From contig URRR01000007.1 in NCBI GenBank assembly GCA_900550365.1, positions 1 to 64,000 on the forward strand: a stretch of DNA of 64,000 nucleotides, in the 5' to 3' direction. Positions 17,480 through 25,746 of this stretch are shown one piece after another; position 1 is the first letter of the stretch, and each line of letters opens with the position of its first letter. The DNA is from an uncultured Prevotella sp. (GTDB lineage Bacteria; Bacteroidota; Bacteroidia; Bacteroidales; Bacteroidaceae). Both the position numbers and the translations under genes were made by a program. The notes beneath the pieces are model-generated. The model was not told where the DNA came from. It worked only from the letters and a program-made list of their open reading frames with translations, and made no database searches.

Positions 17480-19546
17480 ATGAGAACTGACATTGTTACA
17501 AAGACCATTTTATCGGCACTGCTGTTTATCGCGGCGGTGCCTTGTTGTGTCGTTAAGGCGCAGCCGCGCACCGACACGGTTATCAACGACGGGTGGACGA
17601 TCAGCCCTATTGCTGATACGGACAAGAGAGCCGAACGCAGGCCTGTGACGCTTCCACATACTTGGAATGCCGTTTATGATGACGGCCGAAGGCATTACAA
17701 CAGAGAGACAATGGTTTACCGCCGCATTCTCAACGTTACTCCGGATATGGCCGGCAGGCGGCTTTTCCTTTACTTTGAAGGCGTCAACTCAGTGGCAGAT
17801 GTATATGTTAACCGCCGCTGGGCAGGCTCACATAAGGGAGGATACACGGCGTTCTGCATAGAGATTACAGACTTGGTAAAGGCTGGAGACAACAATCTTG
17901 AGGTGTGGGCGGGCAACGCCTTGCGCACGGATGTGCTGCCGATAAGCGGCGACTTCAATGTTTACGGAGGCATACACCGCCCCGTCCGCCTTATCGTCAC
18001 TGCCCAAAACTGCATCTCTCCGCTGTTTTACGGTTCGTCAGGAGTGTTGATACGCCAGGACAGTGTTACGCAAGATAGGGCTGATATAACCGTTACTGCA
18101 AAGCTGTCGTTGACCGGCAAAGCGTCAGGACTGGCTCTCCGCACCACAATGACAGATGCCGACGGGCGCACGGTGGCATTAGCCGAGACGCCTGCTCGTA
18201 GCGAAAGCGTAGACCAGAGGCTTACAGTTGACCGTCCTGTGCTATGGCATGGGCGTGAGAACCCTTATATATATAAGGTGAAAGTGGAGCTGCTGAAAAG
18301 CGGTGAGGTCATAGATTGCGTTGAGCAGCACACCGGGCTGCGCTCGTTCAGCGTTGACCCTGGGCGCGGCTTCATGCTTAACGGCCGACATTATGACCTT
18401 TACGGATTTAACCGACATGAGGACTTCATGGGCAGCGGCAGTGCGATGACGCCCGGGCAGCATGAGACGGATATGCGTCTGGTCATGGAGAGCGGGGCCA
18501 CAATGCTCAGACTGGCTCATTATCCGCAGGGAGAGACGATATACAACCTTGCTGACCGTAACGGCATAGTGCTTTGGAGCGAGATAGCCCTATGCGGTCC
18601 GGGCGGGTATGACTATACCGGATACGTGCCCAACGTTGAGGATAACGCCCGCCAGACGATGCGTGAGATGGTTTATCAGAAGATGAACCACCCCTCGGTA
18701 TGCTTCTGGGGACTGTTCAACGAGCTTCTTGCCGGCGACGAGGAGCCCCTCCGTCAGTATGACAATCCTGTGCCTTTCGTCAAGGAACTGAACGCGCTGT
18801 GCCATTCACTCGACCCTACACGCCTTACCGTATTTGCCACCTGCGTAGACCAGAAGTATTATATCGGCTGCTCAGACCTCATCGCATGGAACAAATATTT
18901 CGGCTGGCAGACGGCAGAGAGCGAGGCCGCGGTATTCTTTGATGAGGCCCGTGCCACGGCTGAAGGCCATCCCGTGGGTGTGTCAGAGTATGGCCGTGGA
19001 GGCAGCATATACCAGCATGCCGACCCGCTGTATGCCGCCGAATACACTTTTTCGGGCAAGTATCACCCCGAGGAGTATCAGGCCATATGCCATGAAGGCT
19101 ATTGGCGTGCGTTCAAAGACCGTCCGTGGCTGTGGATGAAGACCGTATGGCAGTTTTCCGACATGCAGTCGAGCATTAAGGACGAGGGCGACACGCCGGG
19201 GATAAACGACAAGGGAATGGTTACCTACGACCGTAAGGAGCGCAAGGACGCCTACTATTTCTATAAAGCCAACTGGACTTCAGAGCCCATGCTTCATCTT
19301 TGTTCAAAGCGTTTTACCGTGAGGCAGCATGCCGTTACTGACATTAAGGCATACACAAATCTTAAAAAAGCAACGCTGTATGTCAACGGACGTAAGATAG
19401 GACGCGCCACGACAGACGACATACGGCGCGTAGTATGGAAGGGAGTGGAGCTGAAACCGGGCGAGAACGTTATCCGTGTGACGGCCCGTAACGGCCATAC
19501 AACGCTTGAGGATACCTGCATTTGGCGGCTAAACGTAACTGATTGA
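17480..19546 (+). CDS. Glycoside hydrolase family 2 (beta-galactosidase-like)
   Basis: 688 residues from the ATG at 17480, chosen because it gives a signal peptide (TILSALLFIAAVPCCVVKAQ). Domains in order: GH2 sugar-binding domain (about 30-200, VNRRWAGSHKGGYTAFCIEI), Ig-like domain (210-300), and TIM barrel (about 305-600) with LRLAHYPQ, the acid/base motif in WGLFNELLAG and the nucleophile in GVSEYGRGGS. A C-terminal Ig-like domain (DUF4982-like) follows. The substrate is probably a beta-galactoside or beta-glucuronide; the exact one is unknown. There is no SusC/D pair nearby, so it is not part of a full PUL. A possible -7 TATATTTG is at 17339-17346. Confidence 0.9.
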   Translation: MRTDIVTKTILSALLFIAAVPCCVVKAQPRTDTVINDGWTISPIADTDKRAERRPVTLPHTWNAVYDDGRRHYNRETMVYRRILNVTPDMAGRRLFLYFEGVNSVADVYVNRRWAGSHKGGYTAFCIEITDLVKAGDNNLEVWAGNALRTDVLPISGDFNVYGGIHRPVRLIVTAQNCISPLFYGSSGVLIRQDSVTQDRADITVTAKLSLTGKASGLALRTTMTDADGRTVALAETPARSESVDQRLTVDRPVLWHGRENPYIYKVKVELLKSGEVIDCVEQHTGLRSFSVDPGRGFMLNGRHYDLYGFNRHEDFMGSGSAMTPGQHETDMRLVMESGATMLRLAHYPQGETIYNLADRNGIVLWSEIALCGPGGYDYTGYVPNVEDNARQTMREMVYQKMNHPSVCFWGLFNELLAGDEEPLRQYDNPVPFVKELNALCHSLDPTRLTVFATCVDQKYYIGCSDLIAWNKYFGWQTAESEAAVFFDEARATAEGHPVGVSEYGRGGSIYQHADPLYAAEYTFSGKYHPEEYQAICHEGYWRAFKDRPWLWMKTVWQFSDMQSSIKDEGDTPGINDKGMVTYDRKERKDAYYFYKANWTSEPMLHLCSKRFTVRQHAVTDIKAYTNLKKATLYVNGRKIGRATTDDIRRVVWKGVELKPGENVIRVTARNGHTTLEDTCIWRLNVTD

Positions 19547-19572
19547 AAATAAGTAAGTTACAAATGGCTTTG

Positions 19573-19670
19573 CAAAAGGCCGTCTTTTAGCTCGTAAAAG
19601 ACAGCCTTTTAGCGTGCAGTTTGCGGTCTTTTGGAAAGCGATTGATGACCTTTTAGAAAGCGGGTGTTCA
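19573..19670. repeat. Hairpin repeat cluster A2
   Basis: Units AAAAGGCCGTCTTTT, AAAAGACAGCCTTTT and TGCGGTCTTTTGG occur in series after the GH2 gene. The preceding GTTACAAATGGCTTTGC is the inverse of the tail of cluster A3, so this copy is inverted relative to A3. Confidence 0.8.
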
Positions 19671-19850
19671 GAAGACAAGACACAAGACACAAGCCGACAA
19701 GGAGATTTGCCTTGCCAATTAAGAATTAAGAATGAAGATTTAAGAAAGGGAATAGGGCGAACAGGGCTTAATAGAGGATAATAATCGACAACGCATATTT
19801 TCTTAATTATTCACTCTTAATTCTTAATTAGCAAGTCAGAAGGCTGCTTG
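19671..19850. repeat. Partial composite repeat (GACAAG module)
   Basis: ACAAGACACAAGACACAAG, then CGACAAGGAGATTTGC and TTAAGAATTAAGAATGAAG words, with TTAATTCTTAATTAGCAAG as a weak inverse end near 19815. Degenerate compared with the copies at 11.8 and 21.2 kb. The rest of the 19547-20119 gap holds only the promoter of the next gene. Confidence 0.6.
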
Positions 19851-19988
19851 TATGACAATATGTCATTGTATGTAGCATGTTCGTAACAAAATTGTAGTAT
19901 GCCGGTTGGTTTTTCCGTCATTTGTTATGTCTTATTTGATATAGGTCAAAAAAGTAAGCTGTTAACGCAAACAGAGTAACATTTCCCA

Positions 19989-20018
19989 TTGCGGAATGCA
20001 GGAATGGTTGTATCTTTG
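19989..20018 (+). promoter_or_regulatory. Promoter of the small secreted protein gene
   Basis: TTG (19989-19991), 19 bp, TATCTTTG (20011-20018), giving a leader of about 95 nt. Confidence 0.72.
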
Positions 20019-20119
20019 CAACGTCGAAAGACAAAAAGAGATAATTAACAGGATAACGGGCTGAGGCGATTCGTGAGAAAAGAACTGACGCCCAAAGGTA
20101 AAAGAAAAAATTAAGGATT

Positions 20120-20482
20120 ATGAAAAGATTGTTTTTAACCGTTGTAGCCGTGCTCAGCATGACTATGACATTTGCAGAGAACGAGAAGTTGAACAGCACA
20201 GAGGACGCAAGCGCTTACAACATGTCAGTTAACTACGACAAGCTTGCCAACTGTCTGGGTCTGTCTATCGACCAGGCTGAGGCCGTGCAGGACATCCACA
20301 AGTCATTCTGCGCAGACATGATGAATGCCGCTGCCGCCAATGCAGACGAGCGTAAAGGCATGGTTCAGAAGGCAATCGAGAAAGACCTTAAGTACATGCG
20401 TTACGTACTTACTTCAGAGCAGTACCGCAAGTATCTGATGCTGCTGAACGCAACGTTCACAAACCGTGGTTTGGAAAAGTAA
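20120..20482 (+). CDS. Small secreted helical protein, function unknown
   Basis: 120 residues with a signal peptide (MKRLFLTVVAVLSMTMTFAE). The mature part is mostly alpha-helical by composition, with YDKLANCLGLSIDQAEAVQD and DLKYMRYVLTSEQYRKYLML. Spacing resembles small periplasmic Spy/CpxP-like or P-rich helical proteins, but no LTxxQ motif is certain. I do not recognise the family. It has its own promoter and its own terminator (20498-20535), so it is monocistronic and probably well expressed. Confidence 0.8.
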   Translation: MKRLFLTVVAVLSMTMTFAENEKLNSTEDASAYNMSVNYDKLANCLGLSIDQAEAVQDIHKSFCADMMNAAAANADERKGMVQKAIEKDLKYMRYVLTSEQYRKYLMLLNATFTNRGLEK

Positions 20483-20497
20483 TTTTTATCTGATATT

Positions 20498-20535
20498 AAA
20501 GGGCCGTATGCCATTGCAGGCATGCGGCCCTTTTT
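20498..20535 (+). terminator. Intrinsic terminator
   Basis: AAAGGGCCGTATGCC pairs with GGCATGCGGCCCTTT (one G-U) around ATTGCA, followed by a T-run. Confidence 0.88.
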
Positions 20536-20545
20536 CTGTCTGTAC

Positions 20546-20587
20546 TACCTATATTTAGGTATTTGCAGAAACCCTATTTTTAGGTAT
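20546..20587 (+). promoter_or_regulatory. Duplicated palindromic operator-like site before the flavodoxin gene
   Basis: TACCTATATTTAGGTA (20546-20561) and the related ACCCTATTTTTAGGTAT (20571-20587) are spaced 25 bp start to start, and the second touches the -33 TTG. Two near-palindromes at this position look like repressor sites. They do not match a Fur box. Confidence 0.55.
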
Positions 20588-20617
20588 TGCGCCGTGACAT
20601 GATTTAGTCTATCTTTG
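20587..20617 (+). promoter_or_regulatory. Promoter of the flavodoxin gene
   Basis: TTG (20587-20589), 20 bp, TATCTTTG (20610-20617), 38 bp before the start codon. Confidence 0.75.
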
Positions 20618-20655
20618 CAGACGTAAACCAATAAGAACCAAAAAAGACAGACAAC

Positions 20656-21159
20656 ATGGACAAAACTTGTATAATCTACGGTTCCTCTACCGGAACATGC
20701 CAGGCCATCGCAGAGAAGATAGCCGGCAAGTTAGGCATCGCTCAGGCTGATGTTTATGACGTGGCCAACATTTCTGCTGATACCGTCAGCGCTTACGCCA
20801 ATCTCCTTCTCGGTACGTCTACATGGGGAGCAGGCGAGCTTCAGGACGACTGGTATGACGGTCTGGAGACTCTCAAGTCAGCCGACTTGTCAGGAAAGAC
20901 TGTCGCACTCTTCGGATGTGGTGACAGCGAGTCTTACAGTGACACGTTCTGCTCGGCCATGGGCGAAATCTATGACGCCCTGAAAGACAGCGGGGCAAAG
21001 TTCGTGGGACAGGTTCCGACTGACGGTTATACCTATGACGACTCTGCCGCCGTGGTTGACGGGCAGTTCGTAGGGCTGGCTCTTGATGACGTGAATGAGG
21101 ACGACAAGACCGACGGACGCATCGACGCGTGGGTCGACTCGATAAATAGCTCTCTTTGA
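20656..21159 (+). CDS. fldA: Flavodoxin
   Basis: 167 residues, long-chain flavodoxin. The FMN phosphate loop is IYGSSTGTCQAIAEKIA (7-23), the first isoalloxazine loop STWGAGELQDDW and the second GCGDSESYSDTFCSAMG. It is a low-potential electron carrier, replacing ferredoxin when iron is scarce in many bacteria. The palindromic repeats at its promoter suggest regulation. A DUF2023 gene follows, a frequent neighbour of flavodoxin in Bacteroidales. Confidence 0.95.
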   Translation: MDKTCIIYGSSTGTCQAIAEKIAGKLGIAQADVYDVANISADTVSAYANLLLGTSTWGAGELQDDWYDGLETLKSADLSGKTVALFGCGDSESYSDTFCSAMGEIYDALKDSGAKFVGQVPTDGYTYDDSAAVVDGQFVGLALDDVNEDDKTDGRIDAWVDSINSSL

Positions 21160-21164
21160 AATAG

Positions 21165-21360
21165 TAGACAAGATACAAGCAGACAAGCAAACAAGGAGAT
21201 TTGCTTTGCCGCTTAAAATATCTCTTTGTTTGCTTGTCAGCTTGTCATTTGTCTGTTGAATTTCTAAAATTCTGAACTCTAAACCCTTGATTAGTAAAGC
21301 ATATGGCTTTAACTTCTAACGAGCGTAGCGAGTGATAACTTCTTTAAATACTCTAAATTC
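21165..21360. repeat. Composite intergenic repeat, copy 2
   Basis: An inverted pair of GACAAG modules (21165-21204 with AAACAAGGAGATTTGC, and 21219-21257) is followed by GCATATGGCTTTAACTTC (about 21299-21316), TAACGAGCGTAGCGAGTGAT and ACTCTAAATTC. It fills the gap between the flavodoxin and DUF2023 genes and ends about 25 bp before the latter's start. Confidence 0.78.
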
Positions 21361-21384
21361 TTATTCATAATACGAAAAGAAATA

Positions 21385-21753
21385 ATGCGTATGCAGACCG
21401 AGATAATGCCTCCGGATATGAAAGTGTTGATGAATCATATCTATGAATACAAGAAAGGCGTGCGCCGTATGGTGCTGTTCACCTTCAACAAGAAGTACGA
21501 GCAGTATGCCGTAGACCGCCTGCGCCGCCAGAACATCAGCTACATCGTAACCCCTGTAGGCAACGACCGCATGAACCTTTTCTTCGGACGGCCTGAATGT
21601 CTCGATGCAGTACGCCTGATGATAACGCGCCCTCTCAACATGCTTACGCCTGAAGAAGACTTTATTCTCGGTGCGATGCTCGGCTATGACATCTGTGCCC
21701 AGTGCGAGAGATACTGTGAGCGCAAGTGCCGTGAGTGCAAGCAGGCGCAGTAA
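21385..21753 (+). CDS. DUF2023 family protein
   Basis: 122 residues. The pattern MKVLMNHIYEYKKGVRRMVL, then FFGRPECLDAVRLMI and a C-terminal Cys-rich end (YDICAQCERYCERKC), is that of DUF2023, known from Porphyromonas and relatives. Four or more C-terminal cysteines could bind a metal or a cluster. Function is unknown; linkage to flavodoxin suggests a redox role. A second ATG two codons into the frame is equally possible as start. Confidence 0.82.
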   Translation: MRMQTEIMPPDMKVLMNHIYEYKKGVRRMVLFTFNKKYEQYAVDRLRRQNISYIVTPVGNDRMNLFFGRPECLDAVRLMITRPLNMLTPEEDFILGAMLGYDICAQCERYCERKCRECKQAQ

Positions 21754-22077
21754 GCGCTGACCGGGTGGCTGACGTAAAATACTGACACCAGACACGTAAG
21801 ATAAACTTTTTTAAAAATCTTGTTCGCTAAATAAAATTCATAATGTTTTTGTATAACTGACGTATGGCCGGCTGTGAAGTCGGCCATATGCCGTTTTTAC
21901 CGCCTTAAACCGTAACAATGGTGTAGCCGTTGTTACGCTTGCGTTACATGCCTGCAACATAAATATTAATTAATTTTCCACCCTTTACAATGCCGATATT
22001 ATACATGAAAAATTCATTTTTCCGCCCGTTAAGTGTCAATAACTTTGCACTCGAAATCAAAAAAACAGATAATCGGC

Positions 22078-23400
22078 ATGAAACAAGAAAACAAGACAAA
22101 GCATGTATCAGACCTCTTGCTCATCCTTTGGGCCGGAGGCGCAGCATTGCTTTCCTATTCATTGGTTTACGCATTGCGTAAGCCGTACACCGCGGCAGCC
22201 TTTGACGGGCTCACGTTCTTCGGGTCTGACTATAAGGTTGCGGTCACTACAATTCAGATTTTAGGTTATGTCATCTCCAAGTTCTTCGGCATCAAGCTCA
22301 TCTCCGAGCTGAAGCGCGAGAACCGTTTCCGCTTTTTCGTGGCGTCGGCGGTAATGGCTGAGGCGGCGCTTGTAGGCTTCGGTCTGCTGCCCGCGCCTTA
22401 TAATGTCGCTGCGATGTTCGTCAACGGTCTGTCGCTCGGCTGCATGTGGGGCGTAATATTCAGCTTTATCGAAGGCCGTAAGGTCACCGACATCCTGGCG
22501 AGTCTGCTCGGCGTGAGCATGGTTTTCAGCTCAGGCTTCGCCAAGAGCTTCGGCCTTTTCGCCATGAACGACCTCCACATAGACCAGTTCTGGATGCCTG
22601 CGGTAATCGGCGGATGTGCCTTGCCCGTACTGGTGTTCATGGGCTACATGCTGAAACGCCTGCCCAAGCCTACGGCTGAGGATATAGCGCTGCGTGCCGA
22701 GCGCGTAACGCTTGACGGCAAGGGGCGCAAGGCGCTGTTCATGGCTTACGCCCCGATACTCACTCTGCTGTTTGTCGGCAACTTCATGCTGCTCGTGCTG
22801 CGCGACATCAAGGAGGACTTCCTTGTCAACATACTTGACATGAGCGGCCAGTCGTCGTGGATGTTCGCCCGCGTTGACACCGTGGTGACGCTCGTAATAC
22901 TCGGCATCTTCGCCCTGTTCATCTTCTTCCGCAGCAACATCAAGGCCATAATGGGGCTCATGGTGCTGGTTCTTGCAGGCTGCGTGACGCTTACTTACGT
23001 ATCGTTCAACTACGCCACGCTCGACCTTCAGCCCGTAACGTGGCTGTTCATCATCAGTCTGTCGCTCTACATTGCCTACCTTACGTTCCAGACAATATTC
23101 TTCGACCGCTTCATCGCCTGCTTCCGCATCAAGGGCAATGTAGGCTTCTTCATAGCCCTGATTGACTTCATCGGATATATAGGCACGGTGACATTGCTGT
23201 TCACCAAAGAGACGCTCAACATCGATACCGACTGGTTCGCGCTGTTCAACCACATGGCCTGCTTCGTCGGCGCGGCATGTACGGTGCTGTTCACCGTTGC
23301 CGGCGTACTTATCTACAGGCGCTACATGCACGGCCGGCGTAACCGCATGAAGCATGAAGCAGGCAGCGCTTTTATGAATCTTCAATATAACACAATATGA
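22078..23400 (+). CDS. DUF5690 family membrane protein (MFS-like)
   Basis: 440 residues from the ATG at 22078 (MKQENKTKHVSDLLLILWAG); 15 extra upstream codons overlap the -7 element TAACTTTG (22040-22047) and are rejected. About 12 hydrophobic segments; YSLVYALRKPYTAAAFDG and GLSLGCMWGVIFSFIEGRK are typical of DUF5690, a Bacteroidota family related to major-facilitator permeases. It is 10 bp upstream of an FAD oxidoreductase and probably co-transcribed, so it may import that enzyme's substrate. The substrate is unknown. Confidence 0.85.
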   Translation: MKQENKTKHVSDLLLILWAGGAALLSYSLVYALRKPYTAAAFDGLTFFGSDYKVAVTTIQILGYVISKFFGIKLISELKRENRFRFFVASAVMAEAALVGFGLLPAPYNVAAMFVNGLSLGCMWGVIFSFIEGRKVTDILASLLGVSMVFSSGFAKSFGLFAMNDLHIDQFWMPAVIGGCALPVLVFMGYMLKRLPKPTAEDIALRAERVTLDGKGRKALFMAYAPILTLLFVGNFMLLVLRDIKEDFLVNILDMSGQSSWMFARVDTVVTLVILGIFALFIFFRSNIKAIMGLMVLVLAGCVTLTYVSFNYATLDLQPVTWLFIISLSLYIAYLTFQTIFFDRFIACFRIKGNVGFFIALIDFIGYIGTVTLLFTKETLNIDTDWFALFNHMACFVGAACTVLFTVAGVLIYRRYMHGRRNRMKHEAGSAFMNLQYNTI

Positions 23401-23410
23401 TTTTAGCATA

Positions 23411-24640
23411 ATGGAAAAGTTCAATTACGATGTGATTATAATAGGCGGCGGCCTGCTCGGGTGCGCCACGGCATACCAGCTGGCAAAGCGCAAGGCCGGA
23501 AGCATACTCCTTGTCGACGGTAACGACATAGCCTCTCAGGCCTCGTCGCGTGCGGCCTGCCTGCTTACCAGGGCGAGAACGAAGCCCGGACTGATGGAGA
23601 TGGTGCAGGAGACGTATGACTGCATAGCGGAGATAGAGGCTATGACGGGCGACAATCTCGGGCTGCAAGTGTGCGGAAGCGTCACCACGGCATCGTCAGA
23701 CGCCTCGCTCAAAGGCCTTGAGGAGCTTGAGGCGGCTGCCACGAGCTTCGGAATACCTAATGAGCGCATAGACAGCCGGCGGCTGAAAGAACTGCTGCCG
23801 TGGATAAACCCCGACGCCGTAGGCACCGCCACATACATGCCCACCGATGCCTTTATTGATTCGGCGTCGCTCTGCCAGGGCTATGCCCATGCCGCAGCGA
23901 TGCTCGGAGTGACGCTGAGGCCTAACCGCAAGGTGGCAGAAATCACTACGGGGGCAGGGCGGGTAACCGGCGTAAGGCTGGCAGACGGAACAGAACTGAA
24001 GGCAGACATCGTGGTGAATGCTGCCGGAGCATGGGCCAATCTGCTGATGCGCCCGCTTGAGATAGGTTTGCCTTTCACGCCTGTTAGGAGCCATTTCTGG
24101 ATTACTTCGACTGATGCAGAGCGTTTCCCGGTAAACCATCCGTTCACCGTAATACCTGACGCGCGTGCCTTCACACGCTCTGACGTGGGCGCGCTGATAA
24201 TCGGTCTGCGTGAGAGCTGCTGCCAGGCATTTGACCCTTCGACACTTACTGACAAACTGGAAGACTTCGACTTTAACGAGGCTGCCAAGTGGACGGTGCT
24301 TGATGAGTGTGCGCCGCTGCTCAAAGACTATCTTTCCGACATTGACACTCTGCCCATAGCTCATTACATGGCCGGGCCTTCGTGCTACGTGCCCGATGCC
24401 AAATTCGTTATAGGACCGCTGCCTAAGTATGCCGGACTGTACGCCGTGGCAGGCTGTTGCGGTGGCGGAGTGGCCTGTGGAGGCGGTATGGGGCGGCTTG
24501 CCGCAGAGCTGATTACAGGTGAGACGACGTTTGTCGATGCCGCCTTGTTCGACCCGATGCGCTTCGGAGAGGTAGATCCGTTCTCGCTGGAGTTTCAGAA
24601 ACGTTGCGCCGACGCCCGCTCTAACAAGAAGGGCGGATAG
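23411..24640 (+). CDS. FAD-dependent amino-acid-oxidase-like (DAO family) oxidoreductase
   Basis: 409 residues. FAD motif DVIIIGGGLLGCATAYQLAKR (about 7-27), then SQASSRAACL, the family signature after the ADP-binding part, and a C-terminal AVAGCCGGGVACGGGMGRL that closes the FAD site. It belongs to the DAO fold with glycine oxidase, sarcosine and proline dehydrogenase subunits; the substrate is probably an amine or amino acid. It lies between a DUF5690 permease and the etfBA genes, so electrons may go to ETF rather than oxygen. Confidence 0.85.
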   Translation: MEKFNYDVIIIGGGLLGCATAYQLAKRKAGSILLVDGNDIASQASSRAACLLTRARTKPGLMEMVQETYDCIAEIEAMTGDNLGLQVCGSVTTASSDASLKGLEELEAAATSFGIPNERIDSRRLKELLPWINPDAVGTATYMPTDAFIDSASLCQGYAHAAAMLGVTLRPNRKVAEITTGAGRVTGVRLADGTELKADIVVNAAGAWANLLMRPLEIGLPFTPVRSHFWITSTDAERFPVNHPFTVIPDARAFTRSDVGALIIGLRESCCQAFDPSTLTDKLEDFDFNEAAKWTVLDECAPLLKDYLSDIDTLPIAHYMAGPSCYVPDAKFVIGPLPKYAGLYAVAGCCGGGVACGGGMGRLAAELITGETTFVDAALFDPMRFGEVDPFSLEFQKRCADARSNKKGG

Positions 24641-24675
24641 TCTCCTGAGACGTAAGCAGGAAACGGCGCCATCGC

Positions 24676-24795
24676 GAAAGACGGCAAAACGCGTTGCAAA
24701 AGGCCACCTTTTGCAACGTAAAAGACGGCCTTTTAGAGCATGAAAGACGGCCTTTTACAACGCCATTTGTAACATACTGATATCCAGATACTTAC
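24676..24795. repeat. Hairpin repeat cluster A3
   Basis: GAAAGACGGCAAAACG, TTGCAAAAGGCCACCTTTTG, TAAAAGACGGCCTTTTAG and GAAAGACGGCCTTTTACAAC in series, ending in CCATTTGTAACATACTGATA, a tail shared with A4 and (inverted) with A2. It occupies most of the gap between the FAD oxidoreductase and etfB. Confidence 0.85.
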
Positions 24796-24944
24796 AAAAT
24801 GCCCGAAAACAGCGGCCTGCCGGCTTTTCAAGTCATGTGTCTATTATGGGCAACCGGTCAGACGGCAGACGCCTGCCGTGCGTTACAGCGTCTTTAATCT
24901 CATTAAATTATTTCATGAAATAACCCCACACAACAGTATAAACG

Positions 24945-25712
24945 ATGAAAAGATATATAGTGTTCTTAAAACAAGTGCCCAAGTCAACCAAGGTAGGCAT
25001 TGACCCGGTGACGAAGACCTTGAAGCGTTCGTCGGCCATGAGCCGCACCAATCCTGACGACCTGTGCGCCCTGCAGGCGGCTCTCGACATGAAGAAAGCC
25101 ACCGGAGCCGAGGTAGTGGCCGTGAGCATGGGGCCCCAGTCGGCCGAGGCCGTGCTGCGCGAGGCCTTGCAGCATGGAGCCGACCGTGCCGTGCTGCTGT
25201 CATCAAGAGCCTTTGCCGGTAGCGATACATGGTGTACCAGTCTGGTGCTGGCCACCGCAGCCCGCAAGATAGGTTACGACGTGCTGTTCTTCGGGCGTAT
25301 GGCTGTTGACGGAGACACGGCTCAGGTAGGTCCTGAGGTTGCCGGACATCTCGGCATACCGCAGATTACGGGCACGCTGAGCATTGACGGCTGTGATGAA
25401 GAGAGCCTGACCGTGACGCGTGACAACGGCGAGAGCGTGCAGCAGTTACGTGTGGCCATGCCTTGCGCCATAGTAGCCGGTAAGGAGTTTACGGTAAACC
25501 CGCCCACACTTGAGGGCTGGCGGCGCGCGCAGAAGCAATACATAGAATGCTGGAACGAGGACGACCTTGCCGTCAGCCGTTCTGAAGTAGGCCTGCAGGC
25601 ATCGCCCACAAAGGTGGTGACCACCGAGGTTGTTGACAGCAGGAAGGACACACAGTGGATAAAAGAAGCATCCGAGTTTGCCGGGGCGGTGGTGAGATGT
25701 GCCGGCGAATAG
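24945..25712 (+). CDS. etfB: Electron transfer flavoprotein subunit beta
   Basis: 255 residues. The family start VFLKQVPKSTKVGIDPVT is followed by SRTNPDDLCALQAALDMK, AVSMGPQSAE and FFGRMAVDGDTAQVGPEVAG, the flavin/AMP-binding signature. The DGDTAQVGP form and a ferredoxin-bearing partner point to the class that contains electron-bifurcating ETFs, though bifurcation is not proven here. It is 34 bp upstream of etfA. Confidence 0.93.
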   Translation: MKRYIVFLKQVPKSTKVGIDPVTKTLKRSSAMSRTNPDDLCALQAALDMKKATGAEVVAVSMGPQSAEAVLREALQHGADRAVLLSSRAFAGSDTWCTSLVLATAARKIGYDVLFFGRMAVDGDTAQVGPEVAGHLGIPQITGTLSIDGCDEESLTVTRDNGESVQQLRVAMPCAIVAGKEFTVNPPTLEGWRRAQKQYIECWNEDDLAVSRSEVGLQASPTKVVTTEVVDSRKDTQWIKEASEFAGAVVRCAGE

Positions 25713-25746
25713 CATAAAACATACATTAACGAAAAAGAAGAAATAC

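Noticed and set aside
20546..20587. Fur box at the flavodoxin promoter
   Set aside because: The palindrome core is CCTAtatTTAGG, not the GATAATGATAATCATTATC type.
22531..23424. 297-residue frame opposite the DUF5690 gene
   Set aside because: Composition (many His, Arg, Tyr) is that of a reverse-strand shadow; the plus-strand membrane protein is clearly the real gene.
23411..24640. Glycine oxidase ThiO belonging to the thiamine pathway
   Set aside because: The fold fits, but it is 12 kb from the thi operon, lies beside etfBA, and a Thi4 route does not need ThiO.
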